Of a DNA stretch of 64,000 bases, positions 34,421 through 43,066 are shown in pieces (the first letter of the stretch is position 1; every line of letters starts with the position of its first letter). Location: the NCBI RefSeq assembly GCF_022012435.1, contig NZ_JAKLUA010000011.1:62001-126000 (forward strand). Reading direction: 5' to 3'. Made by a program: the position numbers and the translations under genes. Below the pieces are notes generated by a model that had not been told where the DNA came from, did no database searches, and worked only from the letters and a program-made list of their open reading frames with translations. This stretch comes from Bradyrhizobium zhengyangense. Lineage in GTDB: Bacteria; Pseudomonadota; Alphaproteobacteria; Rhizobiales; Xanthobacteraceae.

Positions 34421-35420
34421 TCAATACTCGGAGAAGATTCGCTTTATCTCATGCGGCTTGTTGGTCCTGGTTAGGGCCAACGCAAGGAGGATGCGAGCCT
34501 TTTGCGGACTTAAATTGTCTGCGTTGAGGACGCCAAGCTCTAGGTAGTGGTCGCGTTCAATGACGCGCCCGTTCAGTGCGGCTGGAACGCATGATGATGG
34601 CTTCACCACCTGTCTTACGATAAGCCGCGACGGCCGCCTTCTCATTTTGGGATAGGGTCCCGGCACCCGCGCCGGCAATGACAACTCCTTTCGCGCCCGA
34701 AGCGAGAGCATCCCGGATCGGTGTTCCCGGTGCATCGGCGTAGGAGTAAACAATATGCACCGTCGGCAACTCGTTGATGTTCTTGATATCAAATTCAGAG
34801 TTGTTGCCATGACGACGGACAGGTGCCCGATAGAAAACAATCCTATCCGTATCGACATAGCCTAGAAGGCCAAAGTCTCCCGACTTAAAGGCCTCTAGCC
34901 GGAAGGTGCTGGTCTTGACAACCTCGCGAGCAGCGTTGATCTGCTCGTTCATGACCACCAGAGTTCCCTTGCCTGCCGCCTCTGGCTGAATGGCAACGCG
35001 AACTGCACTGTAGAGATTGTAGGGTCCATCCGTACTCATTGCAGTTGGGGGACGCTGCGATCCGACCAGGACCACCGGCTTGTCCGATTTCATCGTTAAA
35101 TTCAGAAAGTAGGCTGTCTCCTCCAGGGTATCGGTTCCGTGGGTAACCACAATGCCCGCAATGTTCTCTTCTTTAGAACTGAGAAGACCGTTTGCAGTCT
35201 CAGCTAACTTTTTCCAATGACCGAACGAAATGTCTTGACTGCCAATGTTCGCAATCTCGATGACCCGTGTGTCCGCTAACTGAGCGAGTTCGGGGATGGC
35301 CTGAACGAGGTCATTGCCGGTAAGAAGACCGACCTCGTAGTCGGCAGGGCGAACCGACGAGTCGCCCTTGCCCGCGATCGTGCCGCCAGTCGTCAATACA
35401 TATACTAATGGTAGTGACAT
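34421..35420 (-). pseudogene. Type II L-asparaginase with a late frameshift
   Basis: Leftward from ATG 35420: MSLPLVYVLTTGGTIAG includes the first catalytic Thr, and GIVVTHGTDTLEETAYFL the second Thr-Asp pair. The match continues through MSTDGPYNLYSAVRVA to GGEAIIMRSSR. A one-base shift near 34585 then ends the frame early; the other frame continues LNGRVIERDHYLELG, NLSPQKARILLALALTRT and IKRIFSEY to a stop at 34421, exactly the family C-terminus. Apart from this indel the gene is complete, so it is either a very recent pseudogene or a sequencing error. It would hydrolyse asparagine to aspartate; no signal peptide is present with this start. Confidence 0.8.
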
Positions 35421-35582
35421 GCTCGCCTCAGCTGTTTGCGGGGGAAAGGGATGCTTTTTCTCCGATGATTGTGGAGGGTCCAAGCCAGGGTAGCTGCGTC
35501 CATGCCTTCTGAACCATGGTCACTCTTCTGACGCCCTTCGGCACTGCCGGCCTGTAAGAGCCTGCTCCGAAGTTACGCCAGC

Positions 35583-36634
35583 TCACTGGAGTATCCACTG
35601 CCTGAATCGTTCCTCGCCTTCGGCAAGGTTCTTGCTCCAAGATTCGTTGTCGACCGGCACCATTTGCTTCAGATTGTCAGGATAGGTGGACATTATCGAC
35701 TGACGTCTTTGCTCATAAACTGATATGCGTTCACATTAGACGGTCCGGCACCGATCTTGGCGCAACGAGCTGCCTGACTCTCTGGTTCCAGCGAGAAAAC
35801 GATGAGACGTCGAGTCAGCTCGGCTTTGGGATTACCTTTCGGGATGACCCAGCCATAAGAGTTGTAAAATGCCTGATTCCAGCAAATCGCCAGCCCATCC
35901 CCTTGCGCGATCAATTGATAGGCCCGGTTCGAAAAAGTTGGCATAATATCGATCTCGCCACTGTGGAACAGCTGAGCGCCTTGTGGCGGAGTCGTCCACC
36001 AAGTCACTATCTTCTGATCTTGTCGAGTTTGTTGAAGGCGCGCTTCCAGCCGTCGTCAGTCTCAAGAACCTTGTAGATCTCCTCGCCTCCGGGCACCCCG
36101 TCAGCCCGCAAGGCAACTTCGCTGTCGTCGCGGCCGCCATTGCGAAGTGAACGAGCTCCTGGGATCGAAAAGTCCCACATGTCGGCGAAAGACGTCAGCT
36201 CCTTCTTGGTGGCAGAGGGAAGGCATACCAGAGCAATGGCAGAGATATATCTGGCATAAAGCTTGGATTGTGCCGCATCTCCTCGGGAATCTGATCGACG
36301 AATTCGCCACTCACGTTGAGCGGTTCTAGCAAATCCGCCTGCTGCCACTGCAGCGACTCATCGGCGCCGGCCCCGAAAACACAGTCCCACATGTAGTTCT
36401 TGGTCTCTACCATCGATTTGATCTGGGTGGTCGGACTAGCGCTACGGATTACGGGGACGACCTGGATTCCTGTGGCTTTCTCAAATGGCCCATAGAGAAG
36501 CTCACGATTGACTTCAGTCATCGCTCCTCCGGTATCCGCAACGTATAATGTCTGTGCGCCGGACTCCAGACTGTGGGCGCGGCCAACGAGGCAGTTGCGC
36601 GCGCCGTCCATTTTAAAAACGTCCTTCTGTTCAT
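35583..36634 (-). pseudogene. Broken ABC substrate-binding protein, paralogue of the 51.7 and 52.9 kb genes
   Basis: Leftward fragments in successive frames rebuild one polyamine-type binding protein. MNRRTFLKWTARATASLAAP is a leader; then QTLYVADTGGAMTEVNRELL, IKSMVETKNYMWDCVFGAG, ADMWDFSIPGARSLRNGGRD, the TWWTTPPQGAQLFHSGEIDI block, then GWVIPKGNPKAELT and finally a QMVPVD and RQWILQ ending. The same blocks occur in order in the two intact paralogues. At least three frameshifts and a stop separate them, so it is dead. Confidence 0.8.
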
Positions 36635-37369
36635 GGCGTTCCTAGAATTCCTGATTGCCCTTACCACTGTCGCGTTGGCTCTCGTTGCGGTCACGTGAGC
36701 GATAAGCATCACAGAGCGCACGACCAGCAGAAGCCAAGCGGAGACCGCGGCAAGAGAAGGGGTCGCGCGGTAAATCGCTTCTTCCCAAAGCTGCTTGGGC
36801 AGTGCGACGAAGGTGCCGCCGTGAGGCGCAGATTTTTGTGAGTTGCCGTGTTACGGGAGCTGCCATCGCCAACCTTCTCCGGGTTTCTTGCTGTTGGCGC
36901 GCAAGTCTGGCATTCCGCTTCGCGGTCGCCAGCGCTGCTTGACTACCAGACGCTATTTTCGTATCCAAACACCGTCAAGTGTATAATCAACAGCTTTGCC
37001 GAGCTTCTGAGATCGAATCCTCCAGGTGGAATTCCGGCAAGATGCGGCGGCTGTGGGCCGGCTGGAGCAACTGGGTGCTTCCCGAAACTCCGTGTCTCCG
37101 CCACGACCAGAAGTGCTGCGTTTTGGCCTGAGGCGACGGATGGACCATGCGGAGGAACAAGCGCGTGACCATGTTGGTGGTGACGCGCGATCTGGGTTTC
37201 GCCTGCAACTGGATGAGACCACGCGATGATGGCCAAGAGGCGAGCAGTAGATCGGCTCAGGCGTCGAAATGGCATTAGTGCGAAGAGCTAAGCCGTACGT
37301 GCGATGATGCAAGACCTCGGGATCGGATCGTCCCACAGGCCTCATCTTCGCCAGGTGCGAGAGAGGATC
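36635..37369. other. Long intergenic region with possible LysR remnant and operator-like element
   Basis: No intact gene. On the minus strand near 36990-37150, fragments ALLVVAETRSFGK and STQLLQPAHSRRI with LEDSI in two frames recall the HTH of LysR regulators, suggesting a lost regulator. GTATCC (36961-36966) and GTATAA (36981-36986) have the spacing of the recurring island operator, with TTGACT at 36939-36944 upstream. Both readings are weak. Confidence 0.3.
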
Positions 37370-38662
37370 ATGATGCGGCTTGCCGAGATGAGCGCCGACG
37401 AACTTCAGCAGATGCTCCGCCACGTGAGGGCGGAATACGATGCTATTCGCGCGCGCAAATTGAAGCTGAACATCGCGCGCGGGCGCCCGGGAGAAGAGCA
37501 GCTCGATCTGTCGAACGAACTGCTTTCGCTACCGAAACCCGATGATTGGATCACGGAAGCTGGGGACGATGCACGAAATTACGGGGGCGATCCGAAGGGA
37601 CTTGTCGAACTCCGCCGCATATTCGCTCCCATCCTAGACGTTCCAGTGGAGCAAGTCGTGGTAGGAGGTAACTCCAGCCTTGCGATCATGCATGATGTAA
37701 TTGTGTGGGCTCTTCTAAAGGGTGTGACAGCAATTGCGACCCCTTGGATGAAACAGGGAAGAATCGCGTTCCTTAGCCCCGTGCCTGGTTATGAACTGCA
37801 TCATAACATGTGCATCGAGTATGGCATCGATCTGATTCCGGTCCCTGTCACGCCCAAGGGGCCAGACATGAAGGTGGTGGAGCATCATGTGCGGGATCCA
37901 CGTGTGAAGGGCATGTGGTGCGTGCCGACTTATGCCAATCCGACGGGCGAAATATGGTCCGATGAAGTAATTGATCGACTGGCTGCGATGGAGGCTGCGG
38001 CCACAGATTTTCGGCTCTTCTGGGACGATGCGTATGTCGTCCATCACTTAGCCGATAACAGCAAGCCAGCTAAACGGATCTTGCCTGCTTGCGCGGCCGC
38101 CGGGAATGCGGATCGACCGCTTATGTTCTGGTCTACCTCAAAGATTACCTTCGCCACAGCCGGTATCGGCTTCTTCGCAGCTTCTCCCGCGAACGTTCGT
38201 TGGTTTCTTGACTGCGCCAAGCGGCGTGGAGCTGGTCAAGACAAGCTTAATCAACTTCGTCACGCGCGTTTCCTCAAGGACGCAGGGGGCGTGACACGAC
38301 ACATGAAAAGACACCGCGCTATTCTTGCTCCCAAGTTTTCCGCAGTGCTCCAAGCGTTCGAAAGACGTCTCGCAGGCAAAGGTGCTGCCGTCTGGACTCG
38401 GCCTGAGGGCGGTTATTTCATCAGCGTCGATACTATTGCAGGCGCAGCGCAACGAGCTGTCAGGCTGGCGGGCGACGCGGGAATCTCTCTCACTGCAGCA
38501 GGATCGACTTTTCCAAACGGGCATGATCCCAAGGACAGCAATATCCGCATTGCGCCAAGTTTTGCATCGTTGGAAGACGTGCGGATTGCAGCTGAGGCAA
38601 TTGCAATCTCAATTCTGCTGGCGGCAGTCGAGAAGCAGCTTGGCATCAATGACAATGACTGA
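37370..38662 (+). CDS. PLP-dependent aminotransferase (Asp_aminotransf/MocR-like class, PF12897 type)
   Basis: A 430-residue fold-type I aminotransferase. Key parts are LKLNIARGRPGEEQLDLS at the N-terminus, VVVGGNSSLAIMHD (cofactor phosphate contact), VPTYANPTGEIWSDE, FWDDAYVVHHL and the Schiff-base Lys in FWSTSKITFATAGIGFF. The GRP...NYGG-LxELR pattern is that of the unusual aspartate aminotransferase group. ATG 37370 follows GAGAGGA; an in-frame ATG at 37304 gives an unlikely leader. It may deaminate an amino acid to the 2-oxo acid used by the decarboxylase of the island (inference). Confidence 0.85.
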   Translation: MMRLAEMSADELQQMLRHVRAEYDAIRARKLKLNIARGRPGEEQLDLSNELLSLPKPDDWITEAGDDARNYGGDPKGLVELRRIFAPILDVPVEQVVVGGNSSLAIMHDVIVWALLKGVTAIATPWMKQGRIAFLSPVPGYELHHNMCIEYGIDLIPVPVTPKGPDMKVVEHHVRDPRVKGMWCVPTYANPTGEIWSDEVIDRLAAMEAAATDFRLFWDDAYVVHHLADNSKPAKRILPACAAAGNADRPLMFWSTSKITFATAGIGFFAASPANVRWFLDCAKRRGAGQDKLNQLRHARFLKDAGGVTRHMKRHRAILAPKFSAVLQAFERRLAGKGAAVWTRPEGGYFISVDTIAGAAQRAVRLAGDAGISLTAAGSTFPNGHDPKDSNIRIAPSFASLEDVRIAAEAIAISILLAAVEKQLGINDND

Positions 38663-38787
38663 AGTGAACACGCAGCACAACTCGTCTCAAGCCATTTGTC
38701 TTCTGACCCGTCACCTCAGCGGCCACCTCGCCATCGATTTTTCGTCCGCTTCGCCGGAGGCTATCGGCCACGCCCAGTGTCATGTTA

Positions 38788-38831
38788 TTGACAGGCAGCG
38801 CGACTGGATACAGTATAATTAATATGCATAC
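38788..38831 (+). promoter_or_regulatory. Candidate promoter with overlapping operator-like element
   Basis: TTGACA (38788-38793) and TATAAT (38814-38819) are both perfect hexamers but 20 bp apart, longer than optimal, so activator-assisted or weak initiation is possible. GGATAC (38806-38811) lies in the spacer and GCATAC (38826-38831) starts exactly 20 bp later, like the other island elements. The next gene begins at 38905. Confidence 0.45.
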
Positions 38832-38904
38832 ATCAGGCTTGCTTGGTTGTGTCGGTGGCCGGCAAACCGGCTCGTTCGGGCCCGAAGCTAAGGCAGATCC
38901 TTAA

Positions 38905-40410
38905 ATGGAAACCCACGCTCCGCAAACTTATCGCAGCGCCGCCAACCCCGGAGCGCGTTTGAAGCAAGTTCCTCTAGATTATCTTGACAACTACAAGTCT
39001 CGGTTCGATGCGATAACGGCTCCGCATATTCATGCGTTCGACAAGGCCCATCTAGTTGCGCTAACCGAAGGGGGCGCAATTAAGCGTAAAATCGGACAGC
39101 AACTTCTAGCCGGCCTGCGACAGATGGAGGCAGAAGGTGTTCTAAATGTTCATTCTAAGATGAACTCGGGCCTGCACGCGGGCGAACGATATCTAACAAA
39201 GCTTTATGGCAGTGAAATTGGTGGGCAGATCGCCACCGGGCGCAGTTCGGGAGATCTGAATGCCGTTTCTCGAAGGAGGGCGTTTGCGGCTCAGATCTGT
39301 TCAGCCTTGGATGGCATGATGAAGCTGCGCCATTCTCTCATAGAATTGGCGTCGAAACACATCGAGACCGTCATGGCGGGCAACACGCATGGCCAGCACG
39401 CCCAGCCAACAACACTGGCGCATTGGGCTCTGATGTTTGAACTGGTCGCAGCCCGGCATCAGCAGCGATATCAAGAAGCTCATGCTCGCATCAATCAGTC
39501 GCCTGCTGGCGCTGCCATCATGACTGGGAGCGATTTTCCGATCGATCGTCGGCGCTCGTCAGAGCTCCTCGGCTTCGATGGGCCCTTGCCCAACACTTTC
39601 GATGCGATCATCAGCCACGACATGGAGATCGAATATGCCGGTCTCATGGCAGGTTTAACGCATTCGCTCGCTCGCTTGGCCGATGATCTGCAGTTATGGT
39701 CGACATTTGAATATGGCTATGTCGAATTGCCGGATTATCTGTGTGGTACTAGCTCGATCATGCCGCAGAAGAAAAATCCTGATGGGCTGGAGGACATCAA
39801 GAGTTTGGCGACGCAAGCATCATCGGCCTTCCTGGCTGTAAGCATGTCCGAACGCGGACCTACTGGTTTTACCACCATGGAGCGGGTCAATACGGACAGT
39901 CAGCTCAAGGCCATTGGTGAAATGATTCCCGCACGACTGGATACTCTGTCGCGCCTTGTGGGCGATGTGCGCTTTGATGTCGCGAGAATGAGCTATTTGG
40001 CGGGTGCCAACTGGTGCACCGCAACGGACCTTGCTGCGGCCATAGCGCGCGAGACTGCGTTGGGGTGGCGTAAAGCGCATGAATTGGTCGCCGGATTCGT
40101 GGCGCACTGTTTCAATTGCGGAATGATGCCAAACACGGTGACAAGTGCCGACTTGGATGCAGCAGCAAATCAGCTCGGTTTTCCTGCACCAAGCCTTGAC
40201 CCCCAACTGTTTCGGGAAAGCCTTAGTCCACTCGCTTTCGTTGGCCGACGTTCGACTTACGGCAGCCCGGCGCCCGCCAATGTGTGCGCGCAGATAAAGC
40301 TCGCTCGCGAGAGCCAGACCAGAGATGCGGAGCAGCAGGAAAAGCTGCGTTGTGTTCGCGAACGCGCCGCTAAAGCTCTTGATGAAGCCGTGAATGCCAT
40401 CCTTGAGTAA
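38905..40410 (+). CDS. Argininosuccinate lyase-like fumarate lyase superfamily enzyme
   Basis: A 501-residue protein of the argininase/fumarase fold. SSGDLNAVSRRRAFAAQI, AGNTHGQHAQPTTLAHW (catalytic His segment) and the flexible loop GTSSIMPQKKNPDGLE with catalytic Ser are all present. It is longer than housekeeping argininosuccinate lyase (about 460) and lies in a catabolic island, not an arginine operon. Members cleave C-N bonds releasing fumarate or an unsaturated acid. It may break an N-succinyl or amino-acid adduct during catabolism. Start ATG 38905 follows a weak ribosome site. Confidence 0.82.
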   Translation: METHAPQTYRSAANPGARLKQVPLDYLDNYKSRFDAITAPHIHAFDKAHLVALTEGGAIKRKIGQQLLAGLRQMEAEGVLNVHSKMNSGLHAGERYLTKLYGSEIGGQIATGRSSGDLNAVSRRRAFAAQICSALDGMMKLRHSLIELASKHIETVMAGNTHGQHAQPTTLAHWALMFELVAARHQQRYQEAHARINQSPAGAAIMTGSDFPIDRRRSSELLGFDGPLPNTFDAIISHDMEIEYAGLMAGLTHSLARLADDLQLWSTFEYGYVELPDYLCGTSSIMPQKKNPDGLEDIKSLATQASSAFLAVSMSERGPTGFTTMERVNTDSQLKAIGEMIPARLDTLSRLVGDVRFDVARMSYLAGANWCTATDLAAAIARETALGWRKAHELVAGFVAHCFNCGMMPNTVTSADLDAAANQLGFPAPSLDPQLFRESLSPLAFVGRRSTYGSPAPANVCAQIKLARESQTRDAEQQEKLRCVRERAAKALDEAVNAILE

Positions 40411-40457
40411 CATTGGGTGGTCGATATGTCCGGCCAGCATCTATCGCAACATGATGA

Positions 40458-40486
40458 TGTATCCAAAAGGGCCGCAATAGAATACA
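40458..40486 (+). promoter_or_regulatory. Operator-like inverted repeat before the BCCP gene
   Basis: TGTATCC (40458-40464) and GAATACA (40480-40486) are inverted arms with one mismatch, separated by 15 bp. The pattern matches the perfect element at 46098-46123. It lies about 130 bp before the biotin carrier gene. Confidence 0.5.
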
Positions 40487-40615
40487 TTGTGCTTGACTGT
40501 TATGGGCGTCGTGCTCATTGTCTCGCGATCGGCGCAAACGGCCCGGCGCAGTTTGATGCTGTCAGCCCCGTCTTCGGTTGCCGATTAGTTCGTTCTTCGG
40601 GAGACCGCGGCCTTC

Positions 40616-41029
40616 ATGGACCTGAAGCAGATCGAAGTTTTTTGCCGGAAGGCGGCTGAGCTCAATTTGCAGAAGATTGAGCTGAAAAGAGGGGACATTC
40701 GGCTGCTGCTGATCGCCGCCGCTGAAGTGACATCCGCTTTCACCAGCGCGCCGCTGTCACTGCAAAAAGCTGACAGTCTCGGTTCGAATCAAGAAGGTCA
40801 TAAGATACGAGCTTTGACCGACGGAGTGTTTTATCGCTCGGATGTCCAGGGTGGTTCTCCTGCGGTTGAAGTAGGGCAGACAATCACCAAGGGGCAGATC
40901 GTTGCTGTCGTAGAGTCCATGAAAACACTGTTCCGTGTCGAAGCTGACAGAGCGGGGACGGTGCGAGCAATCCTACCCGACGACGGCCAGGTGGTTTGCG
41001 CGGGTGACACTCTTCTCGTTCTCGAGTGA
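40616..41029 (+). CDS. Biotin carboxyl carrier protein (AccB-like)
   Basis: A 137-residue BCCP. The N-terminal MDLKQIEVFCRKAAELNLQKIELKRGDIRLLL is the usual AccB lead, followed by a short linker and the biotinyl domain: HKIRALTDGVFYRS, VEVGQTITKGQIVAVVESMKTLFRVEAD with the biotinylatable Lys103, and the GDTLLVLE end. ESMK replaces the usual EAMK but keeps the Lys. AccB-AccC pairs are commonly found beside PxpABC genes; here the carboxylase that should follow is only a remnant, so the carrier may be orphaned. Confidence 0.87.
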   Translation: MDLKQIEVFCRKAAELNLQKIELKRGDIRLLLIAAAEVTSAFTSAPLSLQKADSLGSNQEGHKIRALTDGVFYRSDVQGGSPAVEVGQTITKGQIVAVVESMKTLFRVEADRAGTVRAILPDDGQVVCAGDTLLVLE

Positions 41030-41034
41030 GCAAA

Positions 41035-41204
41035 TGTTTGACAAGGTGCTGATCGCCAACCGTGGGGAAATAGCCGTTAGAATGGAGCGCGCCTGCGGTG
41101 CCATTGAAGCGTTCAAAGCCGGCAGCGCGGACATCCGGTTTCTGAAGAATTGGTTGGCCGCTGGGCTGAGGCTGAAGAGAGCCACTTCTGCGGTGGCATC
41201 ATGA
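41035..41204 (+). pseudogene. Biotin carboxylase (AccC-like) with large internal deletion
   Basis: ATG 41035 begins MFDKVLIANRGEIAVRMERAC, the invariant N-terminus of biotin carboxylases, six bases after the BCCP stop. Instead of about 440 residues, the frame jumps directly to AIEAFKAGSADIRFLKNWLAAG, which resembles the C-terminal end of the same enzyme, and stops near 41204. The ATP-grasp domain is therefore missing. An in-frame internal deletion of over 1 kb is the simplest reading. Confidence 0.65.
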
Positions 41205-41605
41205 CGGGTCTTTGCGATTACATTCCGCAATTGACTGCCATCATGAGGCGCCATGGCTTGATCCGGCTGGAATATGAGGAAGGCGGCGAGTTTATAAACA
41301 TTGAGCTTGCGGCGACGACCGACGAGAAGGTGCGAGCGGCGCCGCCGGCTACGGCAAATATTGTTGTTCGCGCGGTTGGGCCGGGAAGATTCTTACCAAG
41401 GCATCCCGCGGCGGCTTCAGCGGCGGTGCCGATGGGCTCGTCTTTAAACTCGGATGATATCCTCGGCTACCTACAGGATGATTTGATTCTAATCCCGATC
41501 AGAACGCCGCAGCGGGGGCGGTTGGTCACAATTCTTATCGAAGAAGGCGCCGCGGTTAGTTACGGCGCGCCCTTGTTCGAGATCCTTCCGGTAGACGTGG
41601 AGTAG
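41201..41605 (+). CDS. BCCP-like protein lacking the biotinylated lysine
   Basis: A 134-residue protein built like a BCCP. The N-terminus DYIPQLTAIMRRHGLIRLEYEEGGEFINIEL matches the AccB lead, and the end GRLVTILIEEGAAVSYGAPLFEILP matches the last strands of a biotinyl domain. Where EAMKL should be, it reads DDLILIP, so the acceptor Lys is absent. It follows the deleted carboxylase with 4 bp overlap. Such degenerate carriers accompany AccC in some lactamase-type loci; it may be structural, or decayed. Confidence 0.65.
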   Translation: MTGLCDYIPQLTAIMRRHGLIRLEYEEGGEFINIELAATTDEKVRAAPPATANIVVRAVGPGRFLPRHPAAASAAVPMGSSLNSDDILGYLQDDLILIPIRTPQRGRLVTILIEEGAAVSYGAPLFEILPVDVE

Positions 41606-41682
41606 GCGGCATCTACGAACGGCATCGGCGCACGGCGTTGGCATAGTATCACACCATCTACTCTACTCGGGCAGGTAGGAAA

Positions 41683-42846
41683 ATGAAATATGATGTCGCA
41701 ATTATTGGGGGCGGAGCCATCGGTTCCGCGGCTGCCTATTTTCTCAAGCTCATGGCGCCGGCTTCAGATGTCATAGTGATAGAGCGCGATCCGACCTATG
41801 CGATAGCCTCGACGCCACGGGCGTCTGGTGGCGTCCGACGTCTTTTCGCGCTTTCCGAGAATATCCAGCTTTCAAATTTCTCAATCCCCTTCTTTGAGTC
41901 ATTTCCGAAGACGATGGCGATCGAAGGCGTGGATGCCGAGATCGGCTTTAAGAAAAATGGCTACCTCTTCATCGTGCCCCTTAGTGCGACGGGGATGTTG
42001 CGTCAAAATTACGACGCTCAACGAGATCAAGGTTGCAATGTCGTATGGCTGACGCCGGACGGTCTGAAAGAGAAATTCCCTTCGATGAACGTTTCGGACC
42101 TTGGCGCCGGCGTCCATTCTCCCGATGACGGCTGGCTGGATCCGCATAGTGTGCTGATGGGTTTTCGTAAGAAATCGCAATCTCTCGGCGTCAAATATCT
42201 TGCCGACGATGTGGTGGGGATGGACCGCGCCGCTCATGCTGTAACGCATGCCCGAGTGGCATCCGGCGCTCAGATTGAAGCGGATCAATTCATCAATTGC
42301 GCAGGAGCGTGGGCAAAGGAAATCTGCAAGCAACTGGGGTTCGATGTTCCAATCACCCCGCTGCGGCGTTTCGAACATTACTTCGAAACGCAAGAACCCA
42401 TCGAGCCGCTGCCTTACCTCAAAGACCCCGAAAGATTAGCTTTCCGTCCCGAAGGCGCCGGCTATTCAGGCGGTGTTCCGACGCTCGCGGAACCGCGGGG
42501 CTATAATTTCGAGGTCGACTACGACTATTTCGAATCAGTTGTGTGGCCAGCATTGGCGCACCGTTTCCCGCAGTTCGAACGGACGAAATGCCGTTCAACT
42601 TTGCCGGGTCTCTATGATCAGAACGACTTCGACGGCAATGTCATCATCGGGCCGGGGGCCGATGGTCTGGGCAATTTCCACATGCTGGCGGGCTTCTCAG
42701 GTCACGGCCTGATGCATGCGCCCGGCTGTGGTCTGGCGATTTCCGAACTTATCCTGAAGGGACGATACGAAACGCTGGATTTAACTCGTTTCGGTTGGCA
42801 GCGACTGATCGACGACGCCCCTCTGCCCGAGCGCGGCATCATATAG
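41683..42846 (+). CDS. FAD-dependent amine/amino-acid oxidoreductase (DAO family)
   Basis: A 387-residue flavoprotein of the D-amino-acid/sarcosine oxidase family. The N-terminal FAD motif is VAIIGGGAIGSAAAYFLKLMAP; RASGGVRRLF follows as the usual flavin-proximal loop; near the C-terminus LPGLYDQNDFDGNVIIGPG and NFHMLAGFSGHGLMHAPGCG form the second flavin contact. It would oxidise an amine or amino acid to an imine or oxo acid. It is the first of four such paralogues in this island, each distinct in sequence. AGGTAGGAAA is its ribosome site. Confidence 0.85.
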   Translation: MKYDVAIIGGGAIGSAAAYFLKLMAPASDVIVIERDPTYAIASTPRASGGVRRLFALSENIQLSNFSIPFFESFPKTMAIEGVDAEIGFKKNGYLFIVPLSATGMLRQNYDAQRDQGCNVVWLTPDGLKEKFPSMNVSDLGAGVHSPDDGWLDPHSVLMGFRKKSQSLGVKYLADDVVGMDRAAHAVTHARVASGAQIEADQFINCAGAWAKEICKQLGFDVPITPLRRFEHYFETQEPIEPLPYLKDPERLAFRPEGAGYSGGVPTLAEPRGYNFEVDYDYFESVVWPALAHRFPQFERTKCRSTLPGLYDQNDFDGNVIIGPGADGLGNFHMLAGFSGHGLMHAPGCGLAISELILKGRYETLDLTRFGWQRLIDDAPLPERGII

Positions 42847-43035
42847 TTTCAACGCTTTCCCCTGCCTGTGGGATTTGGGAGCTTTGCCTTCCAAGACCTT
42901 CCGATGTGACCGCGAGGCCGTTCTCCTTGAGGCGCCACGCGCCACGGACCGTGTGACCTCGAAACGGCGCTTTGGAACCCTTCCGTAAAACGCGATCGGC
43001 GATGCGAAATCAGTTGCGGTGTGGCAATATAAAAT

Positions 43036-43061
43036 GTATCCAAAAACAATAGAAGGGATGC
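43036..43061 (+). promoter_or_regulatory. Operator-like inverted repeat at the second FAD gene
   Basis: GTATCC (43036-43041) and GGATGC (43056-43061) are inverted arms with one mismatch and 14 bp between them. TATAAA/TAAAAT (43028-43035) sits directly before the left arm as a possible -10, the same arrangement as at 46.09 kb. The right arm overlaps the ribosome site of the gene that starts at 43067. Confidence 0.5.
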
Positions 43062-43066
43062 AAAAT

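Noticed and set aside
41645..41650. GTATCA before the first FAD gene as a regulon site
   Set aside because: No matching right arm at the 20-bp spacing (CTCGGG is found instead).
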